From Saturnia japonica (Eukaryota > Arthropoda > Insecta > Lepidoptera > Saturniidae): a stretch of DNA of 64,000 bases. Where the stretch lies: NCBI GenBank assembly GCA_033032175.1, contig CM065322.1:5022001-5086000 (forward strand), given 5' to 3'. Both the position numbers and the translations under genes were made by a program. The first letter of the stretch is position 1, and each line of letters starts with the position of its first letter. A model generated the notes under the pieces. It searched no databases and had not been told where the DNA came from. It worked only from the letters and a program-made list of their open reading frames with translations. Positions 48,389 through 59,239 of this stretch are shown one piece after another.

Positions 48389-48536
48389 TGAAGTATGATT
48401 TCCAAAACCGGACTGTAAAGGCGAGAAAAAAAATCTATCTCTATATAATCTATAAAATTTTGTTTCATCAATATATTTTTTTCTTTTTTACCTGCTCAAG
48501 CAAATAACAAAATATACTACTATTATATTGATTTAA

Positions 48537-48960
48537 CTAGCTGTGCCTACGGCTTCGCTCACGTGTACTTTCTAAATGTCATCGATCGGGCACACGCGCG
48601 AATCTTGCCACCCCGCTCCCATTTATTTTAAAGACAAAATATGCTTATTGTGGGTGTTCCTTAGAAGATAGACAAATACTATCTTGCTGACTTTTTTGTA
48701 GGTCTTTTTAATGTCTATAATTATGTAGTACATTAATTTGATATGTCTCATATGATTTACTCTGCGTAAGCCATTTAAGGGCCGGAATTGATTCACCATG
48801 ACCAGTTTTTTATTTATTTGCGCGGAACCCTAATTTGTTTTCTAAAATAAAAGTGACCTAAGTTACTCCTTATAACATCGGCTATTTACCTTTGAAAGTA
48901 CCGTCAAAATTAGTCCAACCATTTCGGGGATTAACCGGAACAAAGAAACAAATATTTAAA
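48537..48960 (-). mobile_element. Helitron-like element, family H2, copy 3
   Basis: Collinear with 9641 and 11101. The minus-strand end is GCACAGCTAG followed by T. Confidence 0.65.
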
Positions 48961-48964
48961 AAAA

Positions 48965-50130
48965 TTGTTTTTTATTATAAGTACCGTAAATACTTTCTTG
49001 CATTGAGGAGAAAATAAAGAACCAAAATGGTGATCTTCAAATGAAAATGTACTTATTTCAAATTTTGCAACACATTTTATTATTTTTGTTCATCTTTCTC
49101 CTTTTGAGCTGTCGTGGTCGGGTAAAAAACTATAAAATGTCACAAAAATCTTTGAATTTTCTTAATTTAGGTATAACTTTCTTATTTTAAATAAGTATAT
49201 GTAACATGTTATGTAATTTTAAACAAACTAAAACGATATTTCCCACCGAACTACTCGTACAAACACAATTCAGGTTAATTTCATATTTAAGATTCCCATT
49301 GGCTTCAAAGTAATTAAAAATTAATTAACAATTATAACACTGCCCAATCGCTAATTAACATGACCTATAAAGTTTAAAATCGCGTAACTACTTCACAAGT
49401 AAAAACTTGTCTAGAACGAATATGGTTAGTTATTAGGGTGGGATGCCGACCGACGGCGCGCGGCGTAGTGGTGTCCGCGCGGACGCACTGTTTTTTGTTG
49501 AAGAATATGTTATATGGCCATAATGCACGGCCATAGAGAAAATTATTTTTATAAATTTATTTTTTCTTCTATAATAATATTTATAACGCAATGCTATAAC
49601 CAGATCTTTAAACCATACGATATTTCAAATATGAATTGTCTGCTCACAGATTTATTCATATAGGTAAGTTCTTCTTCATTTAACTGTATCTAGGGCACAC
49701 GACTTTCGACCCCTCCGTAAGCCAAAAATTATGCTAAAATCCTAAATTTCAAGAATAAACCTATTATAATTTTTGAGTCCAAGTACTCAAAAGTAACATT
49801 TTTAAAAACTTACTCAGTCACTCATCAAAAACCTAGAGCACTTACAAGTGACTCAGAAACTTGAATTACAAGGCATTTCCACTCACTCATAAATAGATGT
49901 TCTGTAGCTTTTCAAAAAGTAATGATATCCCAACAAAAACATAAATATGAAACAGGGGCAAGTTCGGTAGAAACTACTTTGGGGTAGTTGTTATCACTAC
50001 TTAAAATACTCTTTAAATTTTAATTCATTGTACGGTATATTAGTAATGTTCTTTGGTATTTATTATACATTTATATTTTTAAATTTATTCTCTGATGTAG
50101 GTACTTGTACATGATATAAATCAAATTCTA
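48965..50130. other. Non-coding DNA with a CpG-rich patch
   Basis: AT-rich except for 49438-49495, where GCCGACCGACGGCGCGCGGC and GGTGTCCGCGCGGACGC occur. On the minus strand that patch follows an AAACAG acceptor-like site (AG at 49489-49490), so an exon is conceivable, but no conserved reading frame is recognised. Confidence 0.3.
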
Positions 50131-50135
50131 CTTAC

Positions 50136-50287
50136 CGGTAATAAGGGAAATGTTGCGGTACGTGCAAGTCCATGGGCATCGACGCATGTGCATGTGCATG
50201 CGTGTAGTCATGCTGCATCATGCCATGCATGCCGTGGCCGAGCATGGCCGCCCAAGGCGACGGCGCGAAACCGCCCGGGTGCTCCAT
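50136..50287 (-). CDS. Host-gene coding exon, His/Met-rich N-terminus of an unnamed protein
   Basis: Read on the minus strand, ATG at 50287-50285 opens 50 codons. They begin MEHPGGFAPSPWAAMLGHG, continue with a Met/His-rich middle and a short HAHAHA repeat, and end MPMDLHVPQHFPYY. Two bases, CG, of a split Arg codon follow, and then a consensus donor GTAAGTA begins at 50135. Such low-complexity, aromatic-ended segments are common at the N-terminus of developmental transcription factors, but I cannot name the gene. A TAA lies in frame nine bases before the ATG. The ATG is therefore a true start, or an acceptor (AG at 50297-50296) brings in an upstream exon. Codon-level GC is far above the AT-rich flanks. 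The next exon was not found and may lie outside the window. Confidence 0.6.
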
Positions 50288-50299
50288 TCCGACCACTTA

Positions 50300-50925
50300 G
50301 AACAAACTCACTGTTCCATCGTCAAAATTATTTTTACTCACACTCTCATCAGTCGTATTCCATTTTTAAAACAGATTATTAAAGTCAACTCTTTCATTTT
50401 TGTTTATTCTTTTAGAGAGTTCGAATTATTAGTTTGCAATGTTCATTCTCGAAGCAAGATTATAATGAGTTTTTTCTAAGTCATTTTTGCACTGTTTACT
50501 CCTTTTTTTACTTGTTGATTTTATTCCGATAATTAGATAAACTATATTATTATATTGTTCCATATTTAAATTACAGTAGGTAGATTAATTTTATTGCCTA
50601 AATCAATTAAAAAAAAACATACTGTATATTGTCCGTTTTTTTTTTGTATGTAAATTAACTAATTACACATATTCTATAAATTATTTATTTATATTACAAA
50701 TACTATGTGTACGATTAAAATCAATTAGTTGTATTACTGATTAATAAATTTAATGAGACATTTATTCCGGCAGCTTTTTGTAAATGTTATTCGTACGTGA
50801 GTAAATTCTTTGTTATCATAAGAAATATCTTGTGATAAGTAAACAAATTAAGGAGAAATTATTTCCAGCTCATATAATTTTAAATTCTAGGATATGATCT
50901 TAAATCAATATTTGATATTTGATTA
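50300..50925. other. AT-rich non-coding DNA
   Basis: No supported feature. The plus-strand open frame over 50150-50479 is the antisense shadow of the exon plus flank. Confidence 0.45.
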
Positions 50926-50929
50926 ACCG

Positions 50930-51150
50930 ACTTCAACAAAAGACGGGGAGGTTACCCAATTCGAATGTATATTTTTGTTTATGGATGTTCAGCCATAACT
51001 TGTTTGTTTATGAACCGATTTGGATGTTTCTTTTTTGTTGGATAGGGGATACCTCAAGAGTGTACCATATTTAAATTTCATTGGCATTGGACTTTAAACT
51101 TCGTAGATACACAAGGAAACTCTTTAAAATCATTGTTGAAAATTGTCTTG
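50930..51150 (+). repeat. Dispersed repeat, family O
   Basis: ACCGACTTCAACAAAAGACG, GGATGTTCAGCCATAACTTG and GATACACAAGGAAACTC blocks; one of the best preserved copies. Confidence 0.7.
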
Positions 51151-51224
51151 TTGAAGTTAGTGTCATGCATATTTTTATTATTATTAATTGCCTTAACTCT
51201 AATAGAGAGGAAAGGGTCAAAAAA

Positions 51225-51475
51225 AATTTTTTTTGGATTTCGCTCTACTTAGAGCAGTCCGACTGGTAGAATGCCTCCACCCTACAGTAGATCGCAGCTA
51301 AATGGCCTTCTGTTCTGTTCCTGTGGTGGTGTGTTCGAGAGCCTCACGGGGTAGGGGTCTCAAGTTTGGCAACGCGCTAGTGATAACTATTGTATTTACA
51401 AGCGTTCATGGGCTACGGTGGCCGTTACCATCAAGCAAGCCGTACGGTTGTTTGCCACCGTAGTTGTATAAAAAA
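51225..51475 (+). repeat. SINE-like repeat, family M
   Basis: CGCTCTACTTAGAGCAGTCCG, CTACAGTAGATCGCAGC, CGTTCATGGGCTACGG and GTTTGCCACCGTAGTTGTAT then A-rich DNA. Confidence 0.75.
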
Positions 51476-51699
51476 AATAAGATAGCAATAAAATAAACAT
51501 TACCGTCATTAAGAAAATATTTTTTAAGTTGTTTTTTTGGCGCGTTTAGTGGTGAATAAAATTGCCATTGGCACAAATCGCATATCACTATGGATTTGAT
51601 TATAAAAACTGTTAAGAAATTATGAACTGAATAAAATATCCGAAAGTAGTTAAAAAGCGAGATGGGCATTACTTTACGTTGTTTTTTTTCATGCCATTG

Positions 51700-51890
51700 C
51701 AAAATGACTCAGTGTCTACAATCCCTCGTCAGTCGTCACTGTCATGTCGGCCTGTTCATTTTATGTTTGAAGGACTCCATATTGTAGGAAGAAGAACCCA
51801 CTGGCAAGGAAACAGTACCACTGCTTCACAGTACCATAAAGCTGGTGTATTGCGCTGTACGGCGAACCAAAGACCTAAATCATAAGTAAT
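51700..51890 (+). repeat. LINE-tail-like repeat, family S
   Basis: GTCGTCACTGTCATGTCGGCC and GAAGGACTCCATATTGTAGG, the counterpart of blocks at 25628 and, inverted, 59285-59345. Confidence 0.55.
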
Positions 51891-51939
51891 TAACAGCGGA
51901 ACTTTAAAGGATTATAAAGTTAGAATACAAGTAGAGTCG

Positions 51940-52182
51940 TAGATATAAAAGTCTGTGTAACATATAATGAAAGCTCTCAAAAGGAATCATTTTTCCCGTT
52001 TTTGTAACACTTTTCATTGATGCTCCGCTCCTATTGGTCATAGCGTGATGTTATATAGCCTATAGCCTTCCTCGATAAATGGGCTATCCAACACTAAAAT
52101 AATTTTCCTATTCCAATCAGTATTTCCTGAGATTAGCACGTTCAACCAAACAAACTCTTCAGTTTTATAATATTAATATAGA
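51940..52182 (-). mobile_element. Helitron-like 5' fragment
   Basis: On the minus strand it begins TCTATATTAATATTATAAAAC directly after an A, as Helitron insertion between A and T requires. It continues through CTAATCTCAGGAAATACTG and CGAGGAAGGCTATAGGC. The CTAG end is missing. Confidence 0.65.
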
Positions 52183-52189
52183 TTTTAAG

Positions 52190-52735
52190 AACTAAGAATA
52201 TGAATAAATATTGAAGTTAGTATTAATAACACAATTTCAAAACGGAAGTACCAACCTATAATTTACCGTTGGTATATATAAGTATATATATTTTTCTATA
52301 AAATTTAAACATCTTTTGAGTTACTAGTGATGTATTTGCTAATCACGCTTGTACCCATTAGTGGGTAATGCGAGACCCTTGGCGTAATCCACTTCACCAA
52401 ATTCCGATTTTTATGTACACAGCTATAAGCTTGTCACAGGTATGTACTTAATCAGTATGGGAAACACGACCCCCGTGGGTCTATAATAATGTTAGCTAAT
52501 ACCTTAATAATAACAAATATATTTAAAGGAAAACGACTCAGGTATCACATTAAAATATTACGTCAAAGGGCGTAGATTCCTATGCTATGATCAGCTGGAG
52601 ATTTCAGTGAAGAAAACATTGTGATCAAACAAAAGCACGAAGAAAACTTTTCTACAGCTCACCTATCTCTCTGAAGAAGAATACTTCCTCATGCCCTTAT
52701 CACACCTAAGTAGTTTCGGCACAACATGTTTTGTT
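52190..52735. other. AT-rich non-coding DNA
   Basis: No feature supported. Confidence 0.4.
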
Positions 52736-52739
52736 CTTC

Positions 52740-53225
52740 TACTCTCCTCGCTGTGCCCCACGGCTTCAACCATGTTAATTTTATCCGACAAACGCCGCAA
52801 CGCCAACGCACCCGTGTAGCCTATCACCGATTGTTCATATCGCGAGTAGAAATTATATTAATTTTTCATTATCTCCTAAAGTACATGTCCAAGTAATATA
52901 CTATACAGGGAAAAGGTAACCAAATAACATGCTATAAAGAACAAAATGTAACTTCATAAAATTATCTTCATGATGAAGTAAGTTTTGTTCATAAGGATTA
53001 ATATGCCATGACATGTCAAAAAACGATGTTCATTAATAACTTTTTAATTTTTAATAACTTATTGTGGCTTATATATAAGAGATAGGCATATGCTATCGCT
53101 GAGTTTTTTTAAGTATGATAAAGACCAATATTTTTGTAGAACATTATATTTAAGTATCATTCATTAACTGTAGTTCCATTAATTAGTGTGTTTAAACAAA
53201 GAAACAAAAAAACTCTCCCGTTCTC
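52740..53225 (-). mobile_element. Helitron-like element, lep1-type, degraded
   Basis: In inverse orientation it shows the 3' end region CTGTGCCCCACGG...AACCATGTTAATTTTATCCG, then CCGCAACGCCAACGCACCCG and CTTCATGATGAAG-like blocks, matching 45354-46002. The terminal CTAG has mutated. Confidence 0.65.
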
Positions 53226-53229
53226 CCCT

Positions 53230-53665
53230 GCTTGTGCGCCGCTGGTTGGTTTGAGTCATCAAATAATCATAAATTAAAGTTACCTCTTACTTTCATAAAG
53301 TGCTACTTATGTTTATAATATTTCTCAATTCTAGATTTTTTTCGTTCCATGAAATTTTCTTTCTCACGCTGTAGTTCGATCTTCAATTCAAGATGCAATG
53401 TAAGGTTCACATTCAGGGAAACCGTCTCATCGCATTCTACTTCCATTTGATTCTCTTTTGCTGGTACTGGTTATATTATACGTGTATTTACGCGAATAAG
53501 CATACCTTTTATCGTCTGATGCATTGCATTTTTTCGGACTTACTAACTACTAATTAAAGGCCACGCAACAAAGCGGCAACGTAAAATTTTGTAGCGTTTT
53601 CGTGTGGAAAGTAAGTCAGTTATTTGTTTTTAGCTGATTTGCTGGATGCAGCATTGCAATCCCTA
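53230..53665. other. Non-coding DNA
   Basis: No feature supported. Confidence 0.4.
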
Positions 53666-53669
53666 GAGA

Positions 53670-53860
53670 CAAATAAGCATACGGCCCGCCGACCTGGAAC
53701 CCACCTACCCCAAAGAGCTCTGGAAATGTTCACCGTAGAAACACAACACTAGGTTATTTGACTGCGATCTTCTGTAGGGTGGAGATGTCCCACCGGTCGG
53801 TCTACCCCAAGTATTGAGAAATCTCGGAAAAAAATTCTCCATGCTCTTCCTACCTCTATT
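53670..53860 (-). repeat. SINE-like repeat, family M
   Basis: AAGCATACGGCCCGCC, CTACCCCAAAGAGCTCTGG, ATCTTCTGTAGGGTGGAG and CCCCAAGTATTGAGAAATC in inverse family order. Confidence 0.7.
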
Positions 53861-53869
53861 ATTGCATCC

Positions 53870-55010
53870 CTGCCGCATACAATCATCTTTCATTCGTCTT
53901 TTTCATTGCCCAGCCCTCAAGTCACTTGTTTTACCAACCTCAATCCAGAATCTGTGATCAAGCTGTATATTCCCGTAGTTGCATTTAAAAATCTAATCGT
54001 CTCTTAGAGTAGTACCATCTTTGCCCAAATGATCACAAAACATCAAGTAATACTATGATCAAACGCTCGCTTGATCGAGCTAGCATAACCTTATGTAGTG
54101 AGTAACATTACATTAATGGTAACCATATTACTAGGTATGCAACAAGACCATTAACACAGCGCAAGCTATTCGAAGTTTTACAAAAAAGGATAATCACTAT
54201 TCGTTTTACATTTCAAAACCATTTTCTGGGGTTTAATATTAATGTTTGAATTTAAACATTGTTCAATCGTGAATTATTTATTGAAGTTTTGATAAGATGG
54301 AAATTATGATATTATTTGGCAATCAGTATATTAGTAAAGCAAGCTAAAATCTATCTTTCTCTCCCTCTCACACACACTTATTGCAAAAATGCGGACGAAA
54401 CGCCAAAGCACCTCTTGTGGTGGCGATTGGATTATATTATGCAAAAATTAGCAATTACCGAAAGAGATAAAGTGACTCTTCGTAAAGAGTCCTGCAGTAC
54501 AATAAGTGTACAGGACTAGCCAGTGAACTTAGCAATGTTCAGTGATCACAATTGACTAAATAAACCATCAAAACCCTTCATTGGAATATAAAAAACTTGA
54601 AACTTGAACTGTAGGGCACCTGATAAATCCCCACTATGTGTGTCTTCGTCAATTAGCATAAGTCATGTATTCATTTAAGTTCACTTATGAACGTTTGACC
54701 CTGCTTCATTTATTGACTTTTCTTCATTGCTGTCTTTTAGATGTAGGTAAGTATTAGTTGCTTCTGGGTGAACTGTGTTTTCTTTCAATAAGTAATCATA
54801 ATCAACCTGCCATCTATGATTTAAGTGTTACTATAAAAATATCTAAGGTCATAAGGATACAAAATAAAAAGACGCAAAATCATTAATAGGATACTAAACA
54901 GGGAGACTATTTTATCTAAATATAATGTACCTGAAATAGGAGTTATAGCGTCTCTTAGATCTCAGTAGTAAAATAAACAAATCAAAAGATAATTAACAAA
55001 ACAATTTTTA
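53870..55010. other. AT-rich non-coding DNA
   Basis: Only the splice-site-like cluster at 54720-54755, listed separately, stands out. Confidence 0.4.
54741..54746 (+). other. Candidate microexon or recursive splice site
   Basis: A long pyrimidine-rich tract ending TTTTAG (to 54740) is followed by six bases, ATGTAG, and then consensus donor GTAAGTATT at 54747. This fits a 6-nt microexon, or a ratchet-type AG|GTAAGT recursive splice site in a long plus-strand intron. No transcript evidence is available. Confidence 0.2.
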
Positions 55011-55014
55011 ACAA

Positions 55015-55200
55015 AAAAAAAAAAAACAACTTAATTAATTTTGAAGTCGAAGATCCTATGTCAATAATATTAAAATGAGACCACCTTTTAAAGTACCCTC
55101 TTTCCAATGAAAAAAATATCCAAATCGGTTAATAAACAAAGAAGTTCTGACTGAACGAACATCCTTAAAAAATGAAATATTGGTTTGTAGAACGAAAAGA
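55015..55200 (-). repeat. Dispersed repeat, family O (first of a same-strand pair)
   Basis: Inverse family O order: GAAGTCGAAGATCCTATGTC, CCTCTTTCCAATGAAAAA, AAGAAGTTCTGACTGAACG. Confidence 0.6.
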
Positions 55201-55234
55201 CAAATTCATACGGAAAGACAATTTTAAACGAAGG

Positions 55235-55445
55235 AGATAACCAAATTCAATGATTTTAAGGAGTTCCCTGGTGTATCTTTGAAGTTGTAAGTTCAATACC
55301 AAAGAAATTAAAATAGCCACCCTTGAGTGTATACCATTTCCAACGAAAAAAGGATCATCTTTATCGATTCATATACAAAGAAGTATATATGTGTATGCAG
55401 TCGAATTAAGAACCTGCTCTTTTTTTATGAAGTCCGTAAAAAATT
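55235..55445 (-). repeat. Dispersed repeat, family O (second of a same-strand pair)
   Basis: GGAGTTCCCTGGTGTATC, CATTTCCAACGAAAAAAGG, AAGAAGTATATATGTG then GAACCTGCTC; same orientation as its neighbour. Confidence 0.6.
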
Positions 55446-55449
55446 AATA

Positions 55450-56145
55450 CCCATTTCGTACTCCAACTACGCACCTGTCCAAATTTCATATTTACTTTAA
55501 GCGCGTGCGCAAAGCCTCGACTGTTGGTGATTCGGCACCTATTAGTTTATACTGTTTGCTTACCGCTAAAGTATTTATTGCGTTATGTTATGTTAACCTC
55601 AAGGGATGACTGGTTTTTTTTTTGTTTGACAAGTAATAACTTAATGTTTGACGGGCCAACAGACGGTTTTTCTACGTATTTTGACATTGGTTTTTACTGT
55701 CATGCGATATTTTATCTTTGTTTTGTCGTTTATGGTGTATAAATGTACATAAAACTAGCTTTTGCGAATTACATTGTTTGATATTTAAAAGAAAATTGTT
55801 GAAATGTATGTGTATTTAGTGTTTTTCATTGGTTCCCGTCGCTTCGTAATCTAAATCGGCCATATTATTATGGAGAAGTTATGGTGAATTAATATTTTTT
55901 ATTAAGTAGATAATATTTAGGCAGCCAGTATTAAAAAAGAAAATTTGAACGATTTTTTTTACTAATAATAAAGTTTAAAAATGTCGTTTTTACATCACTT
56001 ATTGTGTTTTAGACACCATAAAATCACAATCGCACCACTTTGCTATTCACATTAATTGTTCACCGTTTAACTCCTCTTAAACACATAAAGGGTTTTATAC
56101 ACTTAACCGAAATAAAATTAATTTAAAAAAATATTACGTGCTTAC
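55450..56145. other. AT-rich non-coding DNA
   Basis: No supported feature. Confidence 0.4.
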
Positions 56146-56149
56146 TCAC

Positions 56150-56600
56150 TGGCCGATTATTAAAAAAAAAAAACGCGAATTACCGAATGTCATCTGTCAA
56201 ACTTTTCCCGCGCTCAGGCGACACGCACCGAAACCCATGCATGTGTCACTATTTACATGCATTTCGGTTAAAAATGCGAACTGAAATACGTGTGCCGAGT
56301 CTGTCGGTCCAGCGGTCATTGAGAGGATCTGGTATCAAAACTATAGCGCGTGGATGTGTGCGTCGAACCGGGTCGGCCATACGCCAGGCATACGAAACAA
56401 GCGAGTACAGCGCGACGCGACGCGAACGGCCCGAGAGCACTGCCGTCGAATATCTGATCGTCACGTCTCGAGTAATTGGGTTAGGTTTACGTGACGCAGC
56501 ACGTTGTCACGTACTCGTAGGACGTAGGACCCAGCACTGGGGGTGTGCCCTAATTATTCTCACTAAATTTTTCTTCTGGAGTGTGAATTGCTTTTTTTAC
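56150..56600 (-). promoter_or_regulatory. CpG-rich block: possible 5' exon/promoter on the minus strand
   Basis: About 400 bp rich in CpG (CGACGCGACGCGAACGGCCC, GTGACGCAGCACG) stands out from AT-rich flanks, as insect promoters and first exons often do. At its low edge the minus strand reads CGGCCA then GTGAGTAAG, a good splice donor beginning at 56149. That could join to the acceptor at 50296 in front of the exon at 50287. A 186-codon plus-strand open frame here (56187-56747) has no recognised domain and is probably a by-product of the GC content. Strand and function are inference. Confidence 0.35.
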
Positions 56601-56749
56601 ATGAGTGTTATTCTAAATCGTCGTGGTTTTCGAGTAGTTTATACCGGCGGAATATCGATTCGACGTCCGCAGGACCAAACAAACACCAAGGAATTTTTCG
56701 TAACTCGTGTACATTTACTAATTCGAATTGCTAACGCTATCGGCTGACC

Positions 56750-57365
56750 GTGAAGGAAAACATCGGTAGGAAACTTGAACGTTTGTCAAATGTTTTTGTA
56801 GTAAGTACCACACTATATGTGGGAAAAGTATAGAACTGGTTGATTTCTCGGTTGAATACATCATGTGCTGGCGTGGTGAATCCCGTACCTTCCTTGGAAA
56901 GATGCTCTTGCCCAATAGTGGAACACTTACGTGATAATATTATTATATTATAAACCATTTTATACATTTATATATAGTTCTAATTCATCATAGGATCCAT
57001 CTTTATGCAACGTTATTATAACATTCACGCGACACGCTAACGGGAAGAAAAATGGCTCGTATCAAAACGATGTTATTGTACCTACTCTCTCCATTTCTTG
57101 TTTATTCAAAATGTAAAATTGTGATAACACAACAAAAAACATTTTATACCTGACTTATAAATTCTGAAGTTGTGAGTATTTTTGAACCAGTGACCAGTTG
57201 AAACTCAAAATATTTTCAAGCGGTAATTTTAATGTGAAGTGTAAAGCCTATACGAATTTATAGTTGCTAATTTTTTTTAATATATATATATATATATATT
57301 GCCATTTGGTTGTATTATTATTTAAAGCAAAACTATTGATATAGCTAAACGAGAATTCTTTACAT
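56750..57365. other. AT-rich non-coding DNA
   Basis: Contains a TA run at about 57280-57299 and no supported gene. Confidence 0.4.
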
Positions 57366-57369
57366 GTAT

Positions 57370-57500
57370 AAATAAATACAGCCGCTGTTATGCCGACCTG
57401 GTAATAATTTAACTGGATATGCACAGGCTGATCCCGAAAAGCGACACGCAAAAGCGAGTCACTATGACTGACGGACAATTAACATGGTGGTCGCGACCCA
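57370..57500 (+). repeat. Dispersed repeat, family T
   Basis: ACAGGCTGATCCCGAAAAGCG and GGTGGTCGCGACCCAG, related to 24205 and the inverse block at 32450. Confidence 0.4.
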
Positions 57501-57609
57501 GTTGGACTGTACAGCCCTACCTTCCCGCTTTCGCCATTACCTCGTTCGTTATTCAGCAAGGTGCTCCACGTGCAGGTGAGGTTTGACACACTTACACTCC
57601 CAAGAGTTA

Positions 57610-57970
57610 TATACTTCTTTTGTCGCGTTTAGTAGAGTGTAAAGTTGAAAGCTGCGCGCGCATCATGTGACGGAAATGTTACATGATGAAGTTATCAAAG
57701 ATAATAGTCTGAATTCATTTTACTGACTTTTTTAATCGACTTCTACAAAAGACGGAGGTTACTCAATTCGAATGTATATATATTTTTTAAGAATGTTCAG
57801 TCATAGTGTCTTTGTTTACGAACAGATTTAGGATGATTTTTTTTGTTGTTGAATATACTTTCAAATTCAAATATGCATAAGGGAACTTGTTTTTTGCTAA
57901 AAAAAATTCTTGTAATTATGTAAAAATACTTTAACGTTGTATAAATGAACATTATTTTAATTTGAGTAAA
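57610..57970 (+). repeat. Family P repeat, split by a family O copy
   Basis: The first part (ACTTCTTTTGTCGCGTTTAG, GCGCGCATCATGTGACGGAA, ATGATGAAGTTATC) and last part (GTAAAAATACTTTAACGTTG, AACATTATTTTAATTTGA) are contiguous in the copy at 62265. Here they are separated by 57733-57860. Confidence 0.6.
57733..57860 (+). repeat. Dispersed repeat, family O, nested in family P
   Basis: AATCGACTTCTACAAAAGAC, GAGGTTACTCAATTCGAATG and GAATGTTCAGTCATAGTG: the first part of family O, truncated downstream. Confidence 0.6.
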
Positions 57971-57974
57971 ATAA

Positions 57975-59085
57975 TATCAATTCTATGATACATAAACACC
58001 GTTACTTTATTTTAACACAATAAAAAAAGTAATTATTCTTCATTAACCTAATTACCTATCAAGCAAGCAGGCAAAAATATTCCTTTAAAAAAATATATTT
58101 GAATCCTACCATCCTCTTTTTGTCTTTTTGCCATGTACTATATATTGTCAGGTCATAGCCTCAAAAATACTATATTTCATATAGAAATTTTTTTGAGGCC
58201 TACCTCAGGCGTAGTGCCCTCAATTTGCAGTGTTACTAGAAAAAAGGAGCATAAATGCATGAAGGAATTTTTAGATACACATCTACATCCAGGATTAATT
58301 GGTGATTTCCTAAATTAATAATCAGTTGTTTAATTTCGAACGGACCAATCACGACGAGGCACTTTGTTTCCCTCATGTCACTTAAACGTTTGTAATTTTT
58401 TTAGAATGATACACATGTATGGTTTACCGGTTAAGTACTTGGTAAAGGCAATTAACATTACCTGCATTACAATTGCTAATCCTTTCTGCTACATATTATT
58501 TTTAGAACAGAATATTTTATTTCATCACTTCTTATAGGTACTTACTCAAACCTAATTAAAACCGTAAACCAGAACTACATTTTAATTGTAAAATTTTGTT
58601 CATTATTCAGAGATCTTGTCTGGTTTACGATTCATATTTTAATTTATTTATTTAAGATATACAAACTTCACGTGACTTTTTAGAAATTGTAAAATAATTA
58701 GAATATAACTCTAAAGTGCCAATTTAGTAGTAGTACATAAATTACAATTTATATAATTTTACCTAACGATAACGATAAGTGTGTATGAATGTATTTAATA
58801 ATATATTTATTATGTAATTTGTGTGTGTGTGTGTGTGTTTCCTGTAATTACTCTTGAACTAACCTTTTAGAAACCGACTTGAGAAACTGTATTCGACTTA
58901 GGTGGAAAATATCAATATCATTGAAAAGCTTATTGTACTATGTATGTAGTACACCTGTAAAGGATGAGTTTTGAGCATACTTATACTGTACAAAAGAAAT
59001 TGCGAATAAACTAGGGTTCCTAATAAGGGTAGGTAGTAGTGGGTACTCGCAGATATGATTTACTTAAGATTTAAAAACTTAAAAG
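57975..59085. other. AT-rich non-coding DNA
   Basis: Only a TG microsatellite (58821-58838) stands out. The open frame at 58133-58318 shows no motif. Confidence 0.4.
58821..58838. repeat. (GT)9 microsatellite
   Basis: A perfect dinucleotide run. Confidence 0.9.
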
Positions 59086-59091
59086 ACTTAC

Positions 59092-59234
59092 GGGCAATTT
59101 GTAGTACAATTAAGTAAGTCCCCCTCTTCCTTCTCGCTCCATCCTTCCATAACAAAATCACACGCGCCGTTCTCCGGAGTTGCAGCTTTCCGGTTACTTG
59201 CTATTTCGGCAAGAACAAAGAAGTTCACCGTCAT
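59092..59234 (-). other. Candidate short coding exon ending at a splice donor
   Basis: On the minus strand ATG at 59234 opens 47 codons that begin MTVNFFVLAEIASNRKAAT, have an acidic later part (EGWSEKEEGDLL), and run into GTAAGT at 59091. An in-frame TAG lies 12 bases before the ATG. Composition is protein-like and less AT-rich than the flanks. However the DNA just upstream (59240-59350) belongs to LINE-tail-like family S, so this may be transposon-derived. Its donor phase does not match the acceptor proposed at 50296 in frame. Confidence 0.22.
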
Positions 59235-59239
59235 ATATT

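Noticed and set aside
50150..50479. 109-codon plus-strand open frame with Met/His/Arg-rich start
   Set aside because: It is the antisense of the minus-strand exon at 50136-50287 plus AT-rich flank.
56187..56747. 186-codon plus-strand open frame
   Set aside because: Long for the region, but it lies in CpG-rich DNA where stops are rare, has no recognisable domain, mixes Arg-rich and hydrophobic stretches, and continues into AT-rich sequence. More likely a by-product of a promoter or 5' exon.
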